A stretch of DNA of 14,572 bases, taken from contig JAKDLE010000015.1 of the NCBI GenBank assembly GCA_030453005.1, positions 1 to 14,572 on the forward strand. Reading direction: 5' to 3'. The stretch comes from Pseudonocardia sp. (lineage in GTDB: Bacteria; Actinomycetota; Actinomycetes; Mycobacteriales; Pseudonocardiaceae). Under the pieces are notes generated by a model. That model did not search any database, had not been told where the DNA came from, and saw nothing but the letters and a program-made list of their open reading frames with translations. Below, one piece after another: positions 5,969 to 12,685 of the stretch. Every line of letters starts with the position of its first letter. Position 1 is the first letter of the stretch. The position numbers and the translations under genes are program-made.

Positions 5969-7231
5969 ATGAGCCGCAGGACCAAACCGGTGGACCCGAC
6001 GTTGTCACTGGCTCACTTCTTCGGCGCGGAGTTGCGGCGCCGCCGCGAGCAGGTGGGGTGGAGTCAGCAGGATCTCGCGGACCGTGTGCTGCACGGTGTG
6101 GACCTCGTTCGTAAGGTGGAGACCGCCGAACGCTTCCCGTCGTCGACGCTCGTGACCTCGTGCGACGACGTGCTGGGCGCGAACGGGGCTCTGATCCAGA
6201 CGTTGCCGCTACTGGAGCGTGAGCACGCGCTGCGCTCGCGGCGACGACCTGGTCGAGGAGGTTTCGACGCAGCGGACAGCGACGCAGCCGTGCTGGACTG
6301 GCTGATCGAACCGCCCCGGGCCAGGCCTGCCGCCGAGCGGGTCGACGACGCCGACCTCGTGGTACTCGACCGGTTGCGGACCGGTGACCGCCGGGTGGGC
6401 GCCGGGGCCACCCATTCCCGGGTCGTCGCCCGGATCGAGAGCGGCCTGGACGATCTCGCCGCCCGGGCACCCGGACTGGCCGTCGGCTTCCTCGAACTCG
6501 CCGGGTACCAGTCGGTGGACCTGGGCGCCGACGACCGTGCCCAGCGGCACTACCTGCGCGCCATGCGCATCACCAGCCGGGCGGGCGACCGCCGCTACGG
6601 CGGCTACCTCGTCGGGGTCAGCATCGCTCACCTCGCCCTGCACGTCGACGACGCCGCGCGGGCCGAACGGTTCGCCGGTGCCGCCCTGCGCGGCACACGG
6701 TCGGTGTCCACGCCGGCGATGCGGGCCGCGTTCCATGCCGTGCTGGCGCGGGCCCGCGCTCGTCGCGGCGACGAGCCGGGGTGCACCGCGGCCCTGCTCC
6801 AGGCCGACACGGATCTCGCGCGGAGCGTCCCGGCGGAGGAGCCGGAGTGGATCCGGTACTTCGGCGAGGCCGACCTGGCCGACGAGAGGGCGCACTGCTC
6901 GTTCGACCTCGGTCGCGATACGACGGCCCATCGCGAGGCGTCCGGTGCGGTGGCGATGCTCGATCCCTCACGGGTGCGCAGGCTGGCGATGGACACTGCA
7001 CTGCAGGCATCGGCCATGGCCCGCTCCGGCGAGGTCGAGGGCGCGTGCATCGCCGGTAGGGCGGCCGTGGACTTCGCGGCCTGCACTACCTCCTACCGCA
7101 GCGTGCAGCGCGTCACACAGATGCTGGCACAGCTACAGCGGCACACGGACCTGTTGGTCGTGCGGGAGCTTGTGGACCACGCAGCAGCGGTGCTGCCGCC
7201 ACCGCCGATGCTCAGGCGGACCGGGAGCTGA
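5969..7231 (+). CDS. XRE-family helix-turn-helix regulator with C-terminal TPR-like part
   Basis: The 420-residue protein begins with an XRE-type DNA-binding domain at about residues 16-75. It contains ELRRRREQVGWSQQDLADRV and the ensuing VRKVETAERFPSSTLV, the typical order of recognition helix and following helix. The remaining 340 residues are alanine- and arginine-rich helices with TPR-like character, such as SIAHLALHVDDAARAERFA and AHREASGAVAML. Such architecture is common in actinobacterial regulators, where the C-terminal part senses a ligand or peptide. ATG 5969 is chosen because GAGGAGG (5958-5964) sits at 4-5 bases. A palindrome upstream suggests autoregulation. It is flanked by cysC upstream and converges on the S9 peptidase gene, overlapping it by 20 bases at the 3' ends. 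Confidence 0.85.
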   Translation: MSRRTKPVDPTLSLAHFFGAELRRRREQVGWSQQDLADRVLHGVDLVRKVETAERFPSSTLVTSCDDVLGANGALIQTLPLLEREHALRSRRRPGRGGFDAADSDAAVLDWLIEPPRARPAAERVDDADLVVLDRLRTGDRRVGAGATHSRVVARIESGLDDLAARAPGLAVGFLELAGYQSVDLGADDRAQRHYLRAMRITSRAGDRRYGGYLVGVSIAHLALHVDDAARAERFAGAALRGTRSVSTPAMRAAFHAVLARARARRGDEPGCTAALLQADTDLARSVPAEEPEWIRYFGEADLADERAHCSFDLGRDTTAHREASGAVAMLDPSRVRRLAMDTALQASAMARSGEVEGACIAGRAAVDFAACTTSYRSVQRVTQMLAQLQRHTDLLVVRELVDHAAAVLPPPPMLRRTGS

Positions 7232-8957
7232 GGTACTGCTCGTAGGCGGCCAGCTCGCTGGTCAACGCCGTGACCAGGCCGGGCCCGGACAGGTAGTGCC
7301 CGACCCCGGGCAGGTCGACGAACCGCACGAGCAGGCCGCGTTGCCGGAGTGCGTCAGCCAGCTCGCTGACGTCGTCGAGGGGTGCGACGTCGTCGTCGCG
7401 ACCGTGGATCAGCAGGACCGGCCGGCGCACCGCGGCGGGGTCGACGTCGGCCGCGTGGTGGGCGAGCGTGGCGGCGTGGGCGCGCTGGAACCGGGGAGCG
7501 GTGGTGACCCACCGGTTGGGGTGCACGACGGCGGACCGGGCCACCGCGAGCGCGAACGGGGTGTCGGAACGGCTGACGGCCCGCAGCGCGGTGTACCCGC
7601 CGGCACTCGCCCCGGCGATGAAGACCGCGTCTGCCTGGGCCTGCCCGTTCTCGACCAGGTGACGGGCCGCGGCGATGCAGTCGTCGACGTCCAGGTCACC
7701 CCATCGCCCGTCGAGAGCGGTCCGGAAGCGGCGCCCGTAGCCGGTGCTGCCGCGGTAGTCGACCTCGGCGAGGGTGAAGCCGCGGCTGGTGAAGAACTGG
7801 ACCTCCTCGTCGAGCCGGAGGCGGTTGTTGTCCGTGGGCCCGGGATGCGCACGCACGATCAGGGGCGCAGGGCTGCCGTGACCCGGCCCCGGGGGATGGA
7901 CGAGGACCGTCAGCGGCTCGGTGGAGTCGACGGTCAGGATCGTGGGCTCCCGAGCCGTGTACGGCGGGGTGCCACCGCTACGGACCATCCGGGTGGTGCC
8001 CGATCCGTCGGTGCTCAGCACGGCGACCCGCGGTCCGCTGTCGGGCCCGGCGCCGATGACGGCTACCCCGTGCGGCGTCGGCGCGAGGAACGGCTTGACG
8101 GAGGTGAACGGCATGGCCAGTTCGCCGACGGCTCCGTCCGGCTCGACCACGACGATCCGGCTGCGTGGCCCGTTCTCCGCGATCATCGCGATGCGGCCGC
8201 GGTCGAGGAAGGCGTAGCTGGCGTACCCCGATTCCCACGGGGCGGCTCCGCACTCGGCCGCCATTGGGGCGACGGACTCCAGCTCGTGGCGCCAGCGGTA
8301 GAGGTTCCACCAGCCGGACCGGTCGGACAGCAGGTACAGGTGCCCGTCGCGCCCCCACGACGGCTGGTGGGCCGCTTCCCCGGGGCCGCCCGCGACGCGA
8401 CGACGGTCCTCGACGCGCGCGCCGGGGCGGTACCTGCCGACCCAGACCTCGGCCGCGTCCCACGGCATCACGTCATCCGCCCACTGCGTCCACGCGAGGC
8501 GATTTCCGTGCAGGTGTGGCGCCGCGAGGAACGGAGCTCGGTGGACCACGTCGACGCCACCCGTCGCCGTGTCGATGACCAGGAGGTCGTCACCGTCGGG
8601 GCCCTCCCGGACACAGCAGACCCGGCCGTTGTCCGCGGTCAGGTCCCCGTGCTGGTGTTCGGTGTCGGTGAGCCGTGTGCCCGTGCCCAGGTTCCACACC
8701 TGCCCGTCGCCTGCGCGGGTGGCGACGATGCCGGCGGACGTCGCCAAGTAGGGGCGGGCACCGTAGGCGTGCAGCCGATTACCGATCCCGGCGGGGAGCG
8801 TCGTCCGGACAGCACCTTCGTCGGCGAGGGACATCAGGACGTCCGGGCCCGTCTCGGCGCTCGACTCGACCCACAGCACCGCCCCGGCGTGCGAGGACAA
8901 CCAGTCCAGCGACAGTCCTCTGCGCGTCAGGTCCTCCGCGCGGACATGCTCGGCCAC
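7212..8957 (-). CDS. S9-family (prolyl-oligopeptidase-like) serine peptidase
   Basis: The protein has about 580 residues, with an N-terminal beta-propeller-like half (repeated strands such as HLYLLSDRSGWWNLYRW) and a C-terminal alpha/beta-hydrolase. Numbered from the longer start at 8963, the catalytic triad is visible: nucleophile in GASAGGYTAL (S453), acid in HGRDDDVAP (D524) and base in LPGVGHYLSG (H556). VDYRGSTGYGRRFR before the nucleophile is a hallmark of S9C/acylaminoacyl-peptidase relatives. There is no signal peptide, so it should cleave oligopeptides in the cytosol. GTG 8957 is preferred over 8963 because GGAGG at 8967-8963 would overlap the longer start. It lies downstream of the methyltransferase operon on the same strand with a gap of about 170 bases holding hairpins, so co-transcription is uncertain. 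Confidence 0.9.
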   Translation of the reverse strand: MAEHVRAEDLTRRGLSLDWLSSHAGAVLWVESSAETGPDVLMSLADEGAVRTTLPAGIGNRLHAYGARPYLATSAGIVATRAGDGQVWNLGTGTRLTDTEHQHGDLTADNGRVCCVREGPDGDDLLVIDTATGGVDVVHRAPFLAAPHLHGNRLAWTQWADDVMPWDAAEVWVGRYRPGARVEDRRRVAGGPGEAAHQPSWGRDGHLYLLSDRSGWWNLYRWRHELESVAPMAAECGAAPWESGYASYAFLDRGRIAMIAENGPRSRIVVVEPDGAVGELAMPFTSVKPFLAPTPHGVAVIGAGPDSGPRVAVLSTDGSGTTRMVRSGGTPPYTAREPTILTVDSTEPLTVLVHPPGPGHGSPAPLIVRAHPGPTDNNRLRLDEEVQFFTSRGFTLAEVDYRGSTGYGRRFRTALDGRWGDLDVDDCIAAARHLVENGQAQADAVFIAGASAGGYTALRAVSRSDTPFALAVARSAVVHPNRWVTTAPRFQRAHAATLAHHAADVDPAAVRRPVLLIHGRDDDVAPLDDVSELADALRQRGLLVRFVDLPGVGHYLSGPGLVTALTSELAAYEQYLSSRSA

Positions 8958-9060
8958 GTTCACCTCCGACGTTCGGTGCGCCCTGATCGTCGGCTCCGTC
9001 GACGGGCCGACCGTATCGTGGAGCGCCCGGTGGGTCGTCCGAGAGCCGCGGGACGCCCGC

Positions 9061-9078
9061 CGACGACGAACGTCGTCG
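9061..9078 (-). terminator. Hairpin CGACGAC-GAAC-GTCGTCG downstream of the methyltransferase gene
   Basis: Perfect 7-bp arms with a 4-base loop, about 50 bases beyond the stop of the minus-strand methyltransferase gene and upstream of the S9 peptidase. With the hairpin at 9091-9110 it may end or attenuate the operon; neither has a T-tract. Confidence 0.4.
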
Positions 9079-9090
9079 ACTGATGGCCGG

Positions 9091-9110
9091 CGTCGGTGGT
9101 TCCGCCGACG
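9091..9110 (-). terminator. Hairpin CGTCGGTG-GTTC-CGCCGACG downstream of the methyltransferase gene
   Basis: Eight-base arms, one pair a G-U type mismatch, with a 4-base loop start about 20 bases after the methyltransferase stop on the minus strand. The position fits a terminator or a partial attenuator before the S9 peptidase gene. Confidence 0.4.
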
Positions 9111-9131
9111 ACGGGCAGGCCGGGGGACCGG

Positions 9132-10373
9132 TCAGGAGCCCGTGTCCCCGGCCTGGATCGTGCCCAGGTGCCACCGGGGGCCGGTTTCGAGGTCGTGGTG
9201 CCAGACATGGGTGCCCGACATGGTGGCGGTCACGCCGAAGTCCGTCAGCCGGTCCGGCCGGCCGAGGTCGTTGTACACGGCCGCGGCCTCGTCGAGCGCG
9301 CGCACGAGGCGGGTCGGACCGGCCTCCCGCGTCTCGTGTCGACCGTGTCGGTCGGTCGCGTGCGCGATGTCGGCCCACGAGCCGTCCGGCGCCTGTAGGC
9401 GGGTCACGGCGGTACCCGTTCCGGTGGAGCGCCTCGCCCGGGTCGTACCCGGCGGCAGGTGCAGCTGGGCGACCAGGACCAGCGGGCTGTCGCCGTCGGC
9501 CAGCAGGACCGGGGCGAGCCGGGTACTGCCCGGGGCCTCGGGCCCACCCGTCGGAGCGGCCGGTCGTCGGACGGCGCGTCGGGTCGCCGCCACGCGTCGC
9601 GCCGGGAGGGGGCCCGTCCAGTCGAGGAAGCGTCCGACGAGCCGCGGCGGGTCCGCGGAGGGCGTGCCTGCGTCGGGGGCCGGACGCCGGAACAGCACGT
9701 GCCCACCGCCGCCCAGCCCTCCGGTGAGGCGGGCCAGCAGCCGCCCGCCCGGCCGGACGTGCTGCACCCACACGGCGGGGACGTCGTCGGACTCGTAGCC
9801 GACGAGCACCCGGTCGAACGGTGCACCGTCCCCGGACAGAGGGACGGGCAGGCTCCCGTCGCCCTGCCGTACCGCCACGTCCAGGCCCCGCTCGCGGACC
9901 CTGCGGGCCGCGTCCCGGAGCAGGTCCGGGTCGATCTCGACGCCGACGACCCGTCCCGGGCCGAGCCGGTGCGCGGCGAGGGCGGTCGTGTAGCCGCAGC
10001 CGATACCGAGCTGCAGCAGCCGCTGGCCGTTCTCGACGTCAAGCGCGTGCAGGCCGCGCACGGTCAGCTCGGGCGGCGGGGAGGTCGCGACCGGGTGCCG
10101 GTCGCCCCACAGGCCCAGTTCGGACAGCGCGACGGTCAGGGAGGCGTCGGAGTACGTCCGGCGCAGCCAACCGGGCGTGTCCGTGCCGGGGGTGTGACAC
10201 TGCCAGTGCCCGTCCCGCGCGGGACCGGTGTAGTACGCGGGCACGAAGTGGTGTCGCGGCACGTCGAGCAGCGCGGCACGCCACCGGTCGTCGCGCAGGG
10301 CCCCCCGACGGGCCAGGACGTCGACGAGACGCTCGGCGTGGCCCTGCCAACCGGCGTCGGTGGGCCCGTTCAC
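9132..10373 (-). CDS. Protein-isoaspartate O-methyltransferase-like (PCMT/TgmC-type) methyltransferase
   Basis: The 413-residue protein has the architecture of actinobacterial PCMT-like methyltransferases that act on ribosomal peptides. After an N-terminal helix LVDVLARRGALRDDRWRAAL (17-36) comes the block VPRHHFVPAYY (38-48), then TYSDASLTVAL, ATSPPPELTVRGLHALDV (the PIMT substrate-loop region), SAM motif I LLQLGIGCGYTTAL (119-132), VVGVEIDPDLL (142-152) and a C-terminal extension of about 190 residues ending in VWHHDLETGPRWHLG. Plain PIMT repair enzymes are near 200 residues; this longer form is like TgmC of ATP-grasp peptide clusters. GTG 10373 is chosen because it overlaps the preceding stop as GTGA. 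It is last in a coupled three-gene operon. No ATP-grasp or lanthipeptide synthetase is in the window, so the substrate is unknown. Confidence 0.82.
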   Translation of the reverse strand: MNGPTDAGWQGHAERLVDVLARRGALRDDRWRAALLDVPRHHFVPAYYTGPARDGHWQCHTPGTDTPGWLRRTYSDASLTVALSELGLWGDRHPVATSPPPELTVRGLHALDVENGQRLLQLGIGCGYTTALAAHRLGPGRVVGVEIDPDLLRDAARRVRERGLDVAVRQGDGSLPVPLSGDGAPFDRVLVGYESDDVPAVWVQHVRPGGRLLARLTGGLGGGGHVLFRRPAPDAGTPSADPPRLVGRFLDWTGPLPARRVAATRRAVRRPAAPTGGPEAPGSTRLAPVLLADGDSPLVLVAQLHLPPGTTRARRSTGTGTAVTRLQAPDGSWADIAHATDRHGRHETREAGPTRLVRALDEAAAVYNDLGRPDRLTDFGVTATMSGTHVWHHDLETGPRWHLGTIQAGDTGS

Positions 10374-10819
10374 GTCGAGGTTCCGGCCGGTGCCGGCAGG
10401 TGGATCTCGCCGTGGTCGCCGGAGCCGGTCCGCACCGTCACCGCGACCAGCCGCGCGTGCCCGGGCGGTCGCGCCGAGCGCCGGTGCCACGTGGCGAGGT
10501 GCTCCGCGATCGCCTCGCACGTCGGCGGGCGGTCGAACAGCCGGGCCAGGGCGCGGTAGGCGTGTCGGGGGGCGAGGTGGGGGGGGATTTCCGTGCGCAT
10601 GTCGTCGTCGACGACGACGCCCGGGTACACCAGCGTCGTGCTCTCGAACACCAGCACCGCGGTGAAGTCGTGGCCGTGCGGGCGGCCGGCGGGGTCACCG
10701 GGCTCCAGCCCTCGCAGCGACAGCGCCGCCGGGAAAGACACGCGCACGCTCCCCCGGTAGCGCGGCACGCCGCCGACCTCCCCGCCCACCTCGCCGCTGG
10801 TTCCGCCGATCAGCCTCAC
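10370..10819 (-). CDS. PTPS-fold (6-pyruvoyl/6-carboxy-tetrahydropterin synthase-like) protein, divergent
   Basis: The 149-residue protein shows the T-fold layout of QueD/PTPS enzymes: a first strand VRVSFPAALSLRG (25-37), the metal-binding PHGHDFTAVLVFES (47-60), VVVDDDMRTEI where family members have VVDFxxLK, the helix PPTCEAIAEHLATW (98-111; family PTxENIAxxL) and a last strand VAVTVRTGSGDHGEI. However, the first zinc histidine (FSAAH in the family) is leucine, no cysteine precedes HGH, and the glutamate expected in the final strand is arginine. It therefore probably does not perform the standard pterin reaction. GTG 10819 overlaps the upstream stop as GTGA. An 8-base C run (minus strand) lies in the middle of the gene, but both sides stay in frame. 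Confidence 0.7.
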   Translation of the reverse strand: MRLIGGTSGEVGGEVGGVPRYRGSVRVSFPAALSLRGLEPGDPAGRPHGHDFTAVLVFESTTLVYPGVVVDDDMRTEIPPHLAPRHAYRALARLFDRPPTCEAIAEHLATWHRRSARPPGHARLVAVTVRTGSGDHGEIHLPAPAGTST

Positions 10820-11112
10820 GCCGCCCGCCGTTCCCGGTCGCGGTCCACGACCGCGCGCAGTGACAGCGTCCGATACGACGGCCGCGTCTCCGTCGGCCGG
10901 AGGCGGTCGACCATCATGTACGTCGGCGTGGTCCGGCCCGGCTGCCACCGCACCTCGAAGATCCACGTCACCAGGCCGTCGGCCAGGAACGTCGCGGCGA
11001 CCTCCCTCGCTGCGTCGAGCGAATCCCGGTCCGCGCGTCGCGCCTCATCCCGGACGATCACCCCCTCGTGCCTCTCGACGACCCGGCCCTGGATCTCGTA
11101 GTGTTCGTTCAC
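10816..11112 (-). CDS. Unrecognised 98-aa protein, first gene of the PTPS/methyltransferase operon
   Basis: GTG 11112 is preferred because GGGAG (11126-11122) lies 9 bases upstream; GTG 11121 would sit directly on that site. The product (starting MNEHYEIQGRVVERHEG) is arginine/glutamate rich and appears to be a small alpha/beta protein: a strand region, a helix SLDAAREVAATFLADG, then the strand TWIFEVRWQPG and a charged tail DRDRERRAA. It has no cysteine, signal peptide or membrane segment. I recognise no family. It looks folded and unlike a typical precursor peptide, though a substrate role for the neighbouring methyltransferase cannot be excluded. It is coupled by GTGA to the PTPS-fold gene. 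Confidence 0.7.
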   Translation of the reverse strand: MNEHYEIQGRVVERHEGVIVRDEARRADRDSLDAAREVAATFLADGLVTWIFEVRWQPGRTTPTYMMVDRLRPTETRPSYRTLSLRAVVDRDRERRAA

Positions 11113-11183
11113 GAAGCTCACTCCCGTCGCTCGACCGGCACACCTGGTCGGTCCGATGCCAGTGAGCCCGGGGTCACGGCGAA

Positions 11184-11194
11184 GTTCCAGGAAC
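11184..11194. repeat. Palindrome GTTCC-A-GGAAC upstream of the operon
   Basis: Five-base perfect arms about a single central base, adjacent to the CGGACA-N7-TGTCCG site in the 189-base gap before the 98-residue gene. It could be a second operator; by itself it is short. Confidence 0.35.
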
Positions 11195-11200
11195 CTGGCC

Positions 11201-11219
11201 CGGACAGCGACGGTGTCCG
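11201..11219. promoter_or_regulatory. CGGACA-N7-TGTCCG site, candidate operator of the PTPS/methyltransferase operon
   Basis: Six-base facing half-sites with a 7-base spacer, about 90 bases upstream of the first gene of the minus-strand operon. The same motif and spacing are inside the palindrome at 5153-5191, with a 5-base variant before the XRE gene. I see no clear -10/-35 around it. Confidence 0.45.
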
Positions 11220-11301
11220 AATGGGCCGGCGTCGGAGTGCGCGGCAGACTCCTTCGAGCGGTTTGGGTAAGACCGACGAGTGCCGCGGACGATGACCCGG
11301 C

Positions 11302-11982
11302 TCAGCTCGAGACCAGCGCGGCCAGGGTGCCGACGAGCAGGAACGGCCCCATGGGTATCGCGCCGGGGCGTCGCCCGAGTAGCCGGGCGACGAGCAGGAC
11401 CGCGGCCGCTGCCACCCACGCGACCGCGGTACCGGTCACGACCGCGGGCCATCCCTGCCAGCCCATCGCCATGCCGAGCAGGCCACCGAACCTGACGTCG
11501 CCCGAGCCGAGCCCGCCGCGCGACGCGAGGGCGACGAGGAGATAGACGAGAGCCACCACGAACGCGGCGGCGAGGGCGGTGAGGAGGTTGCCCCAGCGCC
11601 TGCTGCCGACCGCCTCGAGGAGGAGCAGGCCGCCCAGCACGCCGTAGCCCGGAGCGATGACGCGTCGGGGCAGCCGCCGTTCGAGGAGGTCGATCGCGGC
11701 CAGGACGACGCCGACGCAGGCGAGGAACGCGAACGCGACGAGTTCGATCCCGTCGAAGCGCACGGCGAGGATCCCCACGGCGAGTCCGGTCGCCACCGCG
11801 CAGCCGCTCACCGACCAGCGGGAAGGTGGACCGCGGTGTTCGAGCAGGCGCGGGACCGCCACCGCGGCGAGCGTTCCACCGAGCACGGTCCCGGCGAGCG
11901 TCCAGCCCGCGGTGCCCCACGCCACGAGGGGCGCCAACTCCTCGGCGAGGACGAGGGAGCCGCTGCCCGTTGGGCTATTCAT
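11302..11982 (-). CDS. A24-family prepilin peptidase (short form, Tad/Flp type)
   Basis: This 226-residue polytopic membrane aspartic peptidase would cleave the leader of Flp-type prepilins at the membrane. About seven hydrophobic segments are visible, such as GIELVAFAFLACVGVVLAAI and WPAVVTGTAVAWVAAAAVLLV. The two catalytic aspartates lie in AAIDLLERRLPRR (D98) and in the family motif GLGSGDVRFGGLLG (D162). The N-terminal methyltransferase domain of PilD is absent, as is normal for TadV/CpaA-type enzymes. ATG 11982 sits in the loop of a 9-bp hairpin and lacks a normal ribosome binding site; a 7-codon ORF overlaps it. The gene is divergent from the pilus-assembly genes on its left flank of transcription (12128 onward). 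Confidence 0.9.
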   Translation of the reverse strand: MNSPTGSGSLVLAEELAPLVAWGTAGWTLAGTVLGGTLAAVAVPRLLEHRGPPSRWSVSGCAVATGLAVGILAVRFDGIELVAFAFLACVGVVLAAIDLLERRLPRRVIAPGYGVLGGLLLLEAVGSRRWGNLLTALAAAFVVALVYLLVALASRGGLGSGDVRFGGLLGMAMGWQGWPAVVTGTAVAWVAAAAVLLVARLLGRRPGAIPMGPFLLVGTLAALVSS

Positions 11983-11991
11983 CCCAACGGG
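11966..11991 (-). promoter_or_regulatory. Hairpin with the prepilin peptidase start codon in its loop
   Basis: Arms CCCGTTGGG (11966-11974) and CCCAACGGG (11983-11991) are perfectly complementary, with the 8-base loop CTATTCAT. On the minus-strand mRNA the loop is AUGAAUAG, so the AUG of the prepilin peptidase is its first three bases. This suggests control of translation initiation. Confidence 0.55.
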
Positions 11992-11998
11992 TGAACAT
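11975..11998 (-). CDS. Possible 7-codon leader ORF overlapping the prepilin peptidase start
   Basis: On the minus strand, ATG at 11998-11996 opens a 7-codon frame (MFTRWDE) ending at TAG 11977-11975, inside the hairpin loop and overlapping the ATG of the peptidase gene by 8 bases. GGAAGG lies about 10-14 bases upstream and could serve as binding site. Because the peptidase lacks its own clear site, termination-reinitiation from this leader is plausible. A short ORF of this size can also arise by chance. Confidence 0.3.
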   Translation of the reverse strand: MFTRWDE

Positions 11999-12127
11999 GG
12001 TCGCGATCGCCTTCCGCACCATGAAGTCCGTACTCACGCACTTTTCGGTCCGTGCGGTTCGTGGGTGTACATGTGATCAGTATCGCTCGATGATCGGTGT
12101 TGGCGGTTGCTGAAGGGGAGGTGCTCG

Positions 12128-12685
12128 ATGGTCGGCAGACGCAGGTACGTCCTGGTCGCGGCTCTCGTCCTGGTGGCCGGCTGCTCGGTGGGCGCGCCTC
12201 CGGACGGTCCCGACCCGTCACCGACACCGGTGGCGCCCTCCCCGCAGGCGCCGCCCGCGCCGTCGGCCGACGACCTCGCGGTGCAGGAGGCGCTCGCGGC
12301 GTACCGCGGGATGTGGGACGACTTCGTCGGCGCCGGGACCACGTCGGACTGGCGGTCCCCGACCCTGGGGCGGCACGCCACGGGCGTCGCGCTGACCAAC
12401 CTCTCGCGCGGTCTCTACGCCGACAGCGCGAACGGTCTGGTGACCCGCGGCGAACCGGTCCTGTCCCCGGAGGTGTCGTCCGTCGAGCCGGCCGATGCCC
12501 CGGTCCGGGTGGTCGTGACCGACTGCGGCGACTCAACGAACTCGCTCAAGTACAGGGAGTCGGACGGAACGCTCGTCAGTAGGGGTGCCGGCGGGCGGCG
12601 TCTGATCAATGCCGTCGTGGAGCGGCAGTCTGACGGCTCGTGGAAGGTCTCCGACTTCGGCGTTCAAGAAATCGGGTCATGCTGA
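12128..12685 (+). CDS. Secreted lipoprotein of the Tad/Flp locus (NTF2-like guess)
   Basis: The 185-residue protein starts with a lipoprotein signal peptide: RRR, a hydrophobic stretch YVLVAALVLVAG and the lipobox cysteine C19 in LVAGCS. A Pro/Ala/Ser-rich linker (about residues 21-46) follows, then a compact domain of about 135 residues. It has a helix LAVQEALAAYRGMWDDFVGAG, conserved-looking RVVVTDCGDS and a final strand RQSDGSWKVSDFGV. This pattern is like many actinobacterial NTF2-like lipoproteins encoded with pilus or secretion genes. It should be anchored on the outer face of the membrane. ATG 12128 has AAGGGGAGG (12113-12121) at 6 bases. Its stop overlaps the next start (ATGCTGA), indicating coupling. 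Function unknown. Confidence 0.85.
   Translation: MVGRRRYVLVAALVLVAGCSVGAPPDGPDPSPTPVAPSPQAPPAPSADDLAVQEALAAYRGMWDDFVGAGTTSDWRSPTLGRHATGVALTNLSRGLYADSANGLVTRGEPVLSPEVSSVEPADAPVRVVVTDCGDSTNSLKYRESDGTLVSRGAGGRRLINAVVERQSDGSWKVSDFGVQEIGSC

Noticed and set aside
6384..9083. An 899-codon plus-strand open frame across the XRE and S9 peptidase genes
   Set aside because: It lies out of frame over the XRE gene and antisense to the S9 gene, has repetitive Arg/Gly/Val-rich composition with no domain, and both real genes underneath have clear motifs and ribosome binding sites.
10579..10586. Run of eight G (C on the coding strand) inside the PTPS-fold gene, a possible slippage switch
   Set aside because: The frame is intact with family-like sequence on both sides, and a single 8-base run is not surprising in DNA of this composition.
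11234..11252. GGAGT-N9-ACTCC inverted repeat after the prepilin peptidase gene as its terminator
   Set aside because: Only five pairs with a 9-base loop and no T-tract; too weak to annotate.
12097..12582. Alternative plus-strand frame over the lipoprotein gene
   Set aside because: It has no signal sequence or domain; the frame from 12128 has a strong ribosome binding site and a clear lipobox.
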